Part shown: piece by piece, positions 1 through 4,846 of the stretch
How positions within the stretch are numbered: position 1 is the first letter of the stretch
Layout: each line of letters opens with the position of its first letter
Assembly (NCBI GenBank): GCA_946611445.1
Contig: CAMODP010000135.1
Coordinates: forward strand, 1-5,213
Reading direction: 5' to 3'
Length of the DNA stretch: 5,213 nucleotides
Source: an uncultured Eubacterium sp.
GTDB taxonomy: Bacteria; Bacillota; Clostridia; Lachnospirales; Lachnospiraceae
Made by a program: the position numbers and the translations under genes
The notes under the pieces: model-generated
Database searches by the model: none
Told to the model about the DNA's origin: nothing
What the model saw: the letters and a program-made list of their open reading frames with translations, nothing else

Positions 1-2143
1 GGATGTTCTTGCAGGACGCACGCATGGCCAGGGACGCGGTAGCGCTCTGATCCGTAAACTGGTTGGATTCCGCCATGGCGAAGCCCAGCATCAGGTCATT
101 GCCGTTCCGCACGCAGTGATCGGAGATCATATAGCCGTAAGAGCCGTCATAGTCTGTCTCGACCATACCGACAAAGCCCCACTCGTCACGCAGCACGTTA
201 TTCAGCAGATGTGTGTTCGCGCAGCTGGGCTCGGTACCGATCCAGTTGAAGGAAGACATCACGGCGCGGCTGGTGCCTGTGAATCCCTTTGTGGCAATCT
301 CGAACGGCTTCAGGTAGATCTCGCGGATCGCCTGCTCGGATGCCCAGGTCAGCAGGAAGGAGCAGCGGTTGGTCTCCTGGTCATTCAGTGCAAAATGCTT
401 GATGTACGGATAGACGCCCTTCTGTGCGGCGCCGTTGGTCTCTGCCAGCGCCATCTTTCCTGCCAGCACGCCGTCCTCGGAGTAATACTCGAAGTTGCGG
501 CCAGCGAATGCATTCCGATGTGTGTTCATGGCCGGTCCGTACCAGCCGAAGTTGTTGGCGTCCACGTACTCCTGCGCCATGGCATCGCCCATCTCTTCGA
601 TCAGGTCCGTATTCCAGGTCTGGGCCATCAGTACCTCGGCGGGATAGGCAGTGCCGTACGCGCCGGTGACGAAGTTCGACAGGCCGGCCGGTCCGTCGCA
701 GTCAGAGGTGGCAATCTTGCCCACAGAATCGATGGCTGCCGTCTGCCAGCCGCCGACATTGATCATGGTGGCCATTTCCTCGAAGGTCAGCTGATCCAGC
801 AGCTGCTCCCACTGCGGGTCGTCGTAGCTCTTGCCGGTCAGATCACCCAGCTTCACGCCGTTCTTGGCACCGAGTGTCGGCATCACGTCATCCGGGTTGT
901 CAAAGGCTGTCGGGTCATAGGTTCCCACCGCGTAGGTCTCAATCATCTTGCGGACATCATCGCTCATCTCCAGCGCCTTGCCCTCCGGAGCCGCCGTGGC
1001 GGTCTCGTAGTTTGCAAAATGATCCGCGCGGGACAGCTGTTCGAATTCGCCGCGGGCGTAATCCTCAAACTGGTTCGTCGCCGGCACCAGGTCACTGGAG
1101 CGGCCGTCAGCATAGGAGATGTCCTCGTCTACCGTAAAGCTTTCTTCCGCGATCACGGTGTGGGAATCCGAGCGCAGGGAGATGGTGTAGTCGCCTGCCT
1201 CCAGGATATAGCCGCCGCCTTCGATCTTCAGGCCGGTGTCATACGATGCCATGTCTTCCTTCGGGATGGAGAAGGACAGCGTCTCTGAGGCGCCGGGCTC
1301 CAGCAGTTCATCTACCCGGGCATCCACATCCGCCTCGGAAAGCTTTCCGGTGCGAACCGCCTCCACCAGCTCTCTGGCTGATCCCAGGCCGGGAGCAGGC
1401 ATCTCCAGATCCGCGCCCGCGCGCACAGCCTGGGCATGGTCATTGGCGCCGCCCCAGTCAGATACGACGAAGCCTTCATACCCCCACTTACCGCGCAGGA
1501 TATCCTTCAGCAGATGCATGCTCTCATTGGCATACTCGCCGTTGACCTGATTGTAAGAGGTCATCAGGGCGCCCGGATGACTCTCCGCAACGGCGATCTC
1601 GAATGCCGTCAGATAGATCTCCCGAAGCGTCCGTTCGTCTACCACGGCGTTCATCGCCATGCGGCGTTCTTCCTGTGAATTAACCGCAAAATGCTTCGGG
1701 CAGGCATAGCCTCCCTGACTCTGGATCCCCTTCACATAGGAAGCAGCCATCTTTCCCGCCAGATACGGGTCTTCGGAGAAATACTCGAAATTCCTGCCGC
1801 ACAGCGGGCTTCTCTTTATATTCATGCCCGGGCCCAGCAGGACATGCACGCCGAGGCTTTTTGCCTCCTCTCCGAGTGCCCGGCCCACTTCCTCACCGAG
1901 CTCTGTATCCCAGCTGTTCGCCACGGTGGCCGCCGTCGGAAAACAGGTGGCGGGAAGCGATGCGTTCAGGCCCAGATGGTCTCCTGCCCCTGCCTGCCGC
2001 CGCACACCGTGCGGTCCGTCGGACATGATCATCGAAGGAATGTTCAGGCGGGGAATGTCTCTGGAATCCCACTCTCCCTTTCCGCCCAGGAGAGCCGCCT
2101 TTTCCTCCAGCGTCAGCTGACGGATCAGTTCCTCATGCTTCAT
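1..2143 (-). CDS. Chimeric glycoside hydrolase family 3 protein (GH3 barrel joined to Fn3 end and second GH3 barrel), 3' end off the left edge
   Basis: The frame is open for 714 codons from ATG at 2143 to the left edge; I translated it throughout and found no stop or frameshift. A GAAGG ribosome binding site lies 4 nt before the ATG. Residues 1 to about 280 are a GH3 N-terminal catalytic barrel of the BglB type: TLEEK near 11, SDGPHG at 41-46, GRNFEYFSEDP at 116-126, KHF at 150-152 and GFVVSDWGG with presumed nucleophile Asp229. At about residue 280 (nt 1300-1320) VDARVDELL runs directly into LEPGASETLSF, typical of the late Fn3-like domain of inverted-order GH3 enzymes, followed by ASYD and YILEAGDYTI. 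A second barrel follows: SDCDGPAG around 480-487, GRNFEYYSED, KHF at 582-584 and GMVETDYDG with presumed nucleophile Asp664. No GH3_C domain is visible, although each parent type should carry one and family knowledge places the general acid/base there. No signal peptide is seen. Beta-glucosidase-like ancestry is secure, but activity of this fusion is doubtful. Confidence 0.88.
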   Translation of the reverse strand, partial: MKHEELIRQLTLEEKAALLGGKGEWDSRDIPRLNIPSMIMSDGPHGVRRQAGAGDHLGLNASLPATCFPTAATVANSWDTELGEEVGRALGEEAKSLGVHVLLGPGMNIKRSPLCGRNFEYFSEDPYLAGKMAASYVKGIQSQGGYACPKHFAVNSQEERRMAMNAVVDERTLREIYLTAFEIAVAESHPGALMTSYNQVNGEYANESMHLLKDILRGKWGYEGFVVSDWGGANDHAQAVRAGADLEMPAPGLGSARELVEAVRTGKLSEADVDARVDELLEPGASETLSFSIPKEDMASYDTGLKIEGGGYILEAGDYTISLRSDSHTVIAEESFTVDEDISYADGRSSDLVPATNQFEDYARGEFEQLSRADHFANYETATAAPEGKALEMSDDVRKMIETYAVGTYDPTAFDNPDDVMPTLGAKNGVKLGDLTGKSYDDPQWEQLLDQLTFEEMATMINVGGWQTAAIDSVGKIATSDCDGPAGLSNFVTGAYGTAYPAEVLMAQTWNTDLIEEMGDAMAQEYVDANNFGWYGPAMNTHRNAFAGRNFEYYSEDGVLAGKMALAETNGAAQKGVYPYIKHFALNDQETNRCSFLLTWASEQAIREIYLKPFEIATKGFTGTSRAVMSSFNWIGTEPSCANTHLLNNVLRDEWGFVGMVETDYDGSYGYMISDHCVRNGNDLMLGFAMAESNQFTDQSATASLAMRASCKNI
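1300..1325 (-). other. In-frame junction between two unrelated GH3 parts
   Basis: Here the end of the first GH3 barrel (...SEADVDARVDELL) passes without a linker into the interior of an Fn3-like domain (LEPGASETLSFSIP). In ordinary BglB-like enzymes VDELL is followed by a short helix and then the GH3_C domain. In inverted-order enzymes LEPG.SET is preceded by the first strands of the Fn3 domain and, before it, GH3_C. Neither is present. The local minus-strand sequence CTGCTGGAGCCCGG is the kind of short word both parents could share, so a deletion between tandem GH3 genes or an assembly join are both possible. The position is known to within a few codons. Confidence 0.7.
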
Positions 2144-2220
2144 AGTACCTTCTTTCCCTTTTGCCTTCGTTTCCAATGCTGCTTATGTACCATGATTCAT
2201 ACATCAGAGGCGGAACAGGA

Positions 2221-2523
2221 TTACTGTTCTATGTTCAGGATCTCGACAAATCCGGTCACGTCAAAAATCTCCATGATTTCCGGACAGACATTCCGGATCT
2301 GCATCTCACCCTGCCGGTTCATCACCTTCTGGGCTGACAGCAGCACACGGAGTCCGGCGCTGGAAATATACTGAAGGTCTTTCAGATCAAAAACCAGTTC
2401 TGATATGCCTTCCAGCGAGTCCTTCAGTTCCTCCTCCAGCGACGGCGATGTAGTCGTGTCCAGTCTTCCCTCCAGTTCTATTGTCAGCGTCCCGTTCTCG
2501 GTTTCTTTTCTGATGTCCAACAT
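2221..2523 (-). CDS. STAS-domain anti-sigma factor antagonist (SpoIIAA/RsbV family)
   Basis: This is a 100-residue single-domain STAS protein, the usual length for SpoIIAA/RsbV. Visible hallmarks are the N-terminal strand pair with LEGRLDTTTSP (residues 18-28), the core strand LVFDLKDL (43-50) and the phospho-acceptor loop QYISSAGLRVLL (51-62). Aligned by eye with B. subtilis SpoIIAA (MDSSGLGV), Ser55 corresponds to the phosphorylated serine. The C-terminal GEMQIRNVCPEIMEIFDVTGF segment matches the family pattern. Unphosphorylated protein should bind the kinase encoded just upstream and free that kinase's client. An AGGAAG ribosome binding site lies 6 nt before the ATG. The gene follows the kinase gene by 37 bp on the same strand, so they are presumably one operon. 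The regulated process is unknown. Confidence 0.92.
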   Translation of the reverse strand: MLDIRKETENGTLTIELEGRLDTTTSPSLEEELKDSLEGISELVFDLKDLQYISSAGLRVLLSAQKVMNRQGEMQIRNVCPEIMEIFDVTGFVEILNIEQ

Positions 2524-2560
2524 TCTTTTCTTCCTCTCTGGCCTGTCTCTCCTCAGGCCC

Positions 2561-2968
2561 TCACAGCAATTTCCGCAGCGTCAGGATATTCCTGCCCCCG
2601 CTGTACTCATACTTTACATCATCCATACTTTTTTTGACCAGGAAAATACCCAGATTTCCCGGCTGCCGCTCTTCGGCGGAAAGTGACACATCCGGATCCT
2701 CCTTCGCCAGCGGATCAAACGGAATACCGCTGTCCGCAAACACCAGCGTCACAGCGGGGGGATCCTCTTCGATCCCGATCCGGACCGAAGCTTCACCGGT
2801 CTCTCCCGGATACGCGTATGACGCGATGTTCACAAAAATCTCCTCCACCGCGATATCCAGCTGCATCTGTGTCCGCAGCGGACAGCCGCATGCCTCCAGG
2901 CGCTCATCCACAAAGGCCAGCACCTGCTGCAGATTCTCTGTCTCTGCCCTGATTACCAGTTCCTCCAT
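2561..2968 (-). CDS. RsbW-like anti-sigma factor serine kinase (HATPase_c_2)
   Basis: This is a 135-residue single-domain GHKL ATPase of the SpoIIAB/RsbW family, with the usual length. The N box is DIAVEEIFVNIASYAY (residues 38-53), with Glu43 and Asn47 in the magnesium/ATP positions. The G1 box is FADSGIPFDPL (77-87, Asp79 and Gly81), and the G2 motif is GNLGIFLVKKSMD (104-116). Known members bind and inhibit a sigma factor and phosphorylate their STAS antagonist on serine. Here the STAS gene follows immediately, so it is the obvious substrate. The start is supported by GCAGG 7 nt before the ATG. A 15-nt palindrome lies about 20 nt upstream. No phosphatase or sigma factor gene is adjacent, so the client cannot be named. 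Confidence 0.93.
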   Translation of the reverse strand: MEELVIRAETENLQQVLAFVDERLEACGCPLRTQMQLDIAVEEIFVNIASYAYPGETGEASVRIGIEEDPPAVTLVFADSGIPFDPLAKEDPDVSLSAEERQPGNLGIFLVKKSMDDVKYEYSGGRNILTLRKLL

Positions 2969-2986
2969 ATGGAAACCTGCCTTTCG

Positions 2987-3001
2987 ACCGCCTCAGGCGG
3001 T
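2987..3001 (-). promoter_or_regulatory. Short GC hairpin in the leader of the kinase gene
   Basis: ACCGCCTCAGGCGGT is a perfect palindrome (6-bp GC-rich arms, TCA loop, or 7 bp with one central base). It ends 18 nt upstream of the kinase ATG and about 6 nt from its ribosome binding site. No T tract follows on either strand, so it is not a standard terminator. It could modulate translation or mRNA stability of the kinase-STAS operon. The structure is clear in sequence; its role is inferred. Confidence 0.4.
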
Positions 3002-3059
3002 TCCGCAAGAAGCGTCCTCTGGTCTTTTTGAATTAAAAACCGGGGGACTTTGTACAGAA

Positions 3060-3079
3060 TATAGTAAAATATTACCATA
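3060..3079. promoter_or_regulatory. AT-rich imperfect dyad upstream of the kinase-STAS operon
   Basis: TATAGTAA and TTACCATA form 8-bp arms with one mismatch around AATA. The dyad sits in the most AT-rich part of the intergenic region (about 3030-3120), where the promoter for the minus-strand kinase-STAS operon would be expected, some 90 nt before its start codon. I could not find a convincing -35/-10 pair here, although TGGTAATAT on the minus strand resembles an extended -10. It may be an operator, a promoter core or only an AT-rich coincidence. Confidence 0.3.
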
Positions 3080-3143
3080 CAACAGAGCATTTTTATACTT
3101 TAAAATTCCAGCAGCGGGATTTTTCTGCAGCGGTAAGTAGACA

Positions 3144-3174
3144 AAGGAGACAGGGGTCAGACCCCTGTCTCCTT
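3144..3174. repeat. Palindromic repeat copy 1, single perfect hairpin
   Basis: AAGGAGACAGGGGTC and its exact complement are separated by one A, giving a 15-bp uninterrupted palindrome. It lies 20 bp past the stop codon of the DUF554 gene and upstream of the kinase operon on the same strand. On the minus strand the hairpin is followed by TTTGTCT, so it could end DUF554 transcription, but the T run is weak. It shares the core GGAGACAGGGGTCAGA with the elements further right, which marks it as a repeat-family member rather than an ordinary terminator. Confidence 0.93.
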
Positions 3175-3179
3175 GTGAT

Positions 3180-3189
3180 CCCTGTCTCC
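3180..3189. repeat. Partial half-copy of the palindromic repeat
   Basis: CCCTGTCTCC repeats the outer half of copy 1, starting 5 bases after that hairpin and ending 5 bases before the DUF554 stop codon. A similar remnant at a similar distance follows the paired element at 3941-4035. This suggests a longer ancestral unit with a tandem third half, now degraded. Confidence 0.6.
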
Positions 3190-3194
3190 GCACT

Positions 3195-3905
3195 TTAAGG
3201 CAGGAAGGCAGCGGCAGCGGCCAGAATGACAGCCGGCAGACAGTTTGCCACCCGCACCTTTTTGCCCCAGACCAGGTTCAGACCGACACAGAAGATCAGC
3301 ACAGAGCCGATCAGAGAAAGATTTGCCAGCGCCTCTTCCGTCATCACAGGCCGGATCAGGGAGGCCAGCAGCGTGACAGAACCCTCAAAGAGAAAAACCG
3401 GTATGGCAGAGAACGCGCAGCCCTTCCCCATCGAACAGGTCATCACCATCACAATGATAAAATCCAGAATAGCCTTGACGCCGAGGACAGACCAGTCCCC
3501 CGAGATGCCGTCCTCAATCGCGCCGACGATTGCCATCGCGCCGATGCACACCGTCAGGGAGGCTGTGACGAAAGCCTCCACGAACATCCGGTCCTTTGCA
3601 TTGCCGGTGCGGATCTTCAGCCACTCACCGAACCGTTCAAACCACCGTTCAATGCCGATGATCTCTCCGATCAGAGCACCGGCAGCCAGACAAAGAACCA
3701 CAAACATCGCCCGCCCGCTGACGACTTCCCCCTGCTCGATTCGCAGCATTCCCTCCATGGCGCCGGCAATGCCGATAAAAAGAACGCTTACCCCGCAAGT
3801 CATGTTCAGCGTCTCCTGATGATTCTCCTTCAGCAGGCCTCCCGCGAAAAGACCGGCCAGTCCTCCCGCCGCGATCGCCGCCGTATTGATGATGGTTCCT
3901 GTCAT
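3195..3905 (-). CDS. DUF554 family multi-pass membrane protein (E. coli YqgA-like)
   Basis: The 236-residue protein is about the length of E. coli YqgA. It is very hydrophobic, with about seven membrane segments (near 3-23, 35-53, 65-85, 109-130, 145-185 as two, 194-214 and 219-235). Family-like features include the N-terminal GTIINTAAIAAGGLAG, LIGEIIGIERWFERFGEWLK (80-97) and FVEAFVTASLTVCIGAMAIVG (108-128), with IEDGISGDWSVLGVKAILDF thereafter. DUF554 proteins are inner-membrane proteins of unknown function. I chose the second ATG: GGAG ends 6 nt before it. An in-frame ATG four codons upstream (3917) overlaps that ribosome binding site and has none of its own. The gene is divergent from the DUF2752 gene, and the two share a 269-bp region holding palindromic repeats. 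Confidence 0.88.
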   Translation of the reverse strand: MTGTIINTAAIAAGGLAGLFAGGLLKENHQETLNMTCGVSVLFIGIAGAMEGMLRIEQGEVVSGRAMFVVLCLAAGALIGEIIGIERWFERFGEWLKIRTGNAKDRMFVEAFVTASLTVCIGAMAIVGAIEDGISGDWSVLGVKAILDFIIVMVMTCSMGKGCAFSAIPVFLFEGSVTLLASLIRPVMTEEALANLSLIGSVLIFCVGLNLVWGKKVRVANCLPAVILAAAAAFLP

Positions 3906-3940
3906 ATTCCTCTCCATACGATTCTAAAATAACGCTGACT

Positions 3941-4035
3941 GGAGGAGACAGGGGTCAGATCTGTGTCTCCTGGTTTTTGAAAAGACGAAATGCCTTCAGA
4001 GAAGAGGAGACACAGATCTGACCCCTGTCTCCTCC
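3941..4035. repeat. Palindromic repeat copy 2, inverted pair with a perfect 31-bp stem
   Basis: The 31-nt arm at 3941-3971 is the exact reverse complement of 4005-4035, separated by a 33-nt loop. Each arm is itself a quasi-palindrome: AGGAGACA pairs with TGTCTCCT around TCAGA, with one mismatch and two wobble pairs inside. Two unequal half-palindromes in head-to-head orientation is the plan of BIME elements built from REP sequences. The element lies between the divergent DUF554 and DUF2752 genes, and probably in the DUF554 leader if that gene is transcribed from the AT-rich stretch around 4065-4120. Confidence 0.95.
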
Positions 4036-4039
4036 GATT

Positions 4040-4064
4040 CCCTGTCTCTGAATTCTGTCTCCTC
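4040..4064. repeat. Two partial half-copies beside copy 2
   Basis: CCCTGTCTC (4040-4048) and CTGTCTCC (4055-4062) are fragments of the repeat's outer half, lying just right of the 31-bp arm. The first occupies nearly the same relative position as the remnant next to copy 1 (GATCCCTGTCTCC there, GATTCCCTGTCTC here), which suggests a shared ancestral extension rather than chance. Confidence 0.55.
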
Positions 4065-4093
4065 TTGCATATCAGCAGGTATTCTATCATAAT
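4065..4093 (+). promoter_or_regulatory. Candidate sigma-A promoter for the DUF2752 gene
   Basis: TTGCAT (4065-4070) and CATAAT (4088-4093) are separated by 17 nt. The -10 matches 5 of 6 consensus positions and the -35 matches 3 of 6. Transcription would begin near 4100, so the palindrome at 4124-4149 would lie in the 5' leader. The same AT-rich stretch holds a weaker minus-strand candidate (TTCCGA, 17 nt, TATTAT) that could serve DUF554. Assigned by eye only. Confidence 0.4.
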
Positions 4094-4123
4094 ACAGATA
4101 AATATAACAGATCGGAAAACACA

Positions 4124-4149
4124 AACAGGGATCAGATCTGACCCCTGTT
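4124..4149. repeat. Palindromic repeat copy 3, diverged hairpin before the DUF2752 gene
   Basis: AACAGGGATCAGA and TCTGACCCCTGTT form a 26-nt palindrome with one mismatched pair (4131/4142) and no spacer at its centre. It keeps the TCTGACCCCTGT core of the other copies but has lost the GGAGA/TCTCC feet. It ends 6 nt before the AAAGGAAG ribosome binding site of the DUF2752 gene, so folding in the mRNA could affect translation. Confidence 0.8.
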
Positions 4150-4174
4150 CCCGGGAAAGGAAGCATCTGCACAA

Positions 4175-4606
4175 ATGCGCAGCCATTTTCTCCGCGAATC
4201 TGACGCGAAGCCGCTGCCTCTTGCGGCGCGTCTGCTCATCGGCGCCGGCACCGTCATCGGCGCGGCCCTCACTTTGTATTACATCCTGCATATCCGCACG
4301 GGTATCACCTGCGCGTTTCATGACCTGACCGGCTGGTACTGTCCGGGCTGCGGCACCTGCCGCGCAATTCAGGCATTCGCGCACGGCCGGTTCCGGGAGA
4401 TGCTTTCCTATAATATCATGACGGTTTTCCTGGGCATCCCGGCCGGAATCATATTTGTTCATGAATATCTGCGTATCGTCTTTCCCTCTCTCCGCCTGCG
4501 CGCCGTCTTCATACCGCAGCGGGCTGCCGCAGGGATTACTGCCGCCCTGCTCCTCTTCTGGGTTCTGCGGAATATCCCCGCGTTCTCCTTTCTGGCTCCC
4601 GGGTGA
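4175..4606 (+). CDS. DUF2752 family small membrane protein
   Basis: The 143-residue protein carries the DUF2752 signature: Cys46-Ala-Phe-His, LTGWYCPGCGTCRAIQAF (51-68) with Cys56 and Cys59 in CPGCG, then an amphipathic stretch and SYN. Three hydrophobic segments are visible (about 17-39, 80-98 and 118-134). Family function is unknown; the conserved cysteines suggest metal binding or redox chemistry near the membrane. The ATG is preceded by AAAGGAAG at a rather long spacing (about 11 nt), with a repeat-derived hairpin immediately before it, so expression may be modest or regulated. No alternative in-frame start lies closer to the ribosome binding site. In my experience of this lineage, DUF2752 genes often sit near zinc-ribbon membrane protein genes, as here. 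Confidence 0.85.
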   Translation: MRSHFLRESDAKPLPLAARLLIGAGTVIGAALTLYYILHIRTGITCAFHDLTGWYCPGCGTCRAIQAFAHGRFREMLSYNIMTVFLGIPAGIIFVHEYLRIVFPSLRLRAVFIPQRAAAGITAALLLFWVLRNIPAFSFLAPG

Positions 4607-4639
4607 CACATGTCCTGCGCGCTTCAGATCGCTTTTGCA

Positions 4640-4675
4640 ATCCGGATACGCATTCACCGGATGTCTTACTTTTTT
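4640..4675 (+). terminator. Candidate intrinsic terminator after the DUF2752 gene
   Basis: ATCCGG (4640-4645) pairs with CCGGAT (4657-4662) across an 11-nt loop. A T-rich tract ending in six Ts follows after seven bases. The stem is short and the T run is offset, so termination may be partial. The T run itself belongs to a second AT-only hairpin (4668-4685). Confidence 0.35.
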
Positions 4676-4685
4676 CCAAAAAAGT
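4668..4685. repeat. A/T inverted repeat
   Basis: ACTTTTTT and AAAAAAGT are perfect 8-bp arms around CC, followed by CTTTT. On either strand the stem is followed by or contains a T run, so it could act as a weak bidirectional terminator. It may also be an A-tract bend just upstream of the next promoter. Confidence 0.45.
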
Positions 4686-4709
4686 CTTTTATCTGCTGAT
4701 TCTTTTCTA

Positions 4710-4715
4710 TATAAT
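4710..4715 (+). promoter_or_regulatory. Candidate -10 box for the zinc-ribbon/CD225 gene
   Basis: A perfect TATAAT lies in an AT-rich context. At 17-nt spacing the -35 would be TTTTAT, which is poor. If used, transcription would start around 4722, a few bases before the 28-bp repeat stem, so the mRNA would begin with that hairpin. Confidence 0.4.
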
Positions 4716-4727
4716 GAAAAAAGGAGA

Positions 4728-4811
4728 AGGAGACAGGGGTCAGACCTGTGTCTCCTTCATAAAACCCGAGCAATTTCAGAAAGGGAGACACAGGTCTGAC
4801 CCCTGTCTCCT
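4728..4811. repeat. Palindromic repeat copy 4, inverted pair with a perfect 28-bp stem
   Basis: The 28-nt arm 4728-4755 is the exact reverse complement of 4784-4811, with a 28-nt loop. It has the same architecture as copy 2: two unequal half-palindromes, head to head. It differs from copy 2 at one stem position (CAGACCTG here, CAGATCTG there), with the matching change on the other arm. The loop sequence is unrelated to that of copy 2. It ends 21 nt before the ribosome binding site of the zinc-ribbon gene. Confidence 0.95.
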
Positions 4812-4846
4812 CAGCAGCAGCACTATTTTAAAGGGAGGAAACTATC

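Noticed and set aside
116..1288. A 390-codon plus-strand open frame opposite the GH3 gene
   Set aside because: It lies antisense to strong GH3 motifs, has no recognisable domain or ribosome binding site, and is explained by the codon bias of the opposite strand.
2185..2204. Dyad ATGTA-N10-TACAT between the STAS and GH3 genes as an operator
   Set aside because: The arms are only 5 bp and no promoter could be placed around it; too weak to call.
1691..2374. Plus-strand open frame crossing the GH3 start and the STAS end
   Set aside because: It spans two confidently called minus-strand genes and the gap between them, and its translation shows no known domain.
2993..3193. Minus-strand 66-codon open frame upstream of the kinase
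   Set aside because: It begins inside the repeat region, lacks a ribosome binding site and shows no family resemblance.
3905..3917. Upstream ATG at 3917 as the DUF554 start
   Set aside because: It overlaps the GGAGAGG ribosome binding site of the ATG at 3905 and has no upstream site of its own.
3941..4035. Classical intrinsic terminator or insertion sequence end
   Set aside because: No T tract follows on either strand, the position is between divergent genes where no terminator is needed, and no target-site duplication or transposase is visible.
3902..4657. A 251-codon minus-strand open frame covering the repeats and the DUF2752 gene
   Set aside because: It is antisense to the DUF2752 signature, and much of its translation comes from the palindromic repeats.
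3144..4811. CRISPR array
   Set aside because: The repeats are palindromic with variable orientation, spacing and length, are interrupted by genes, and have no uniform spacers or cas genes.
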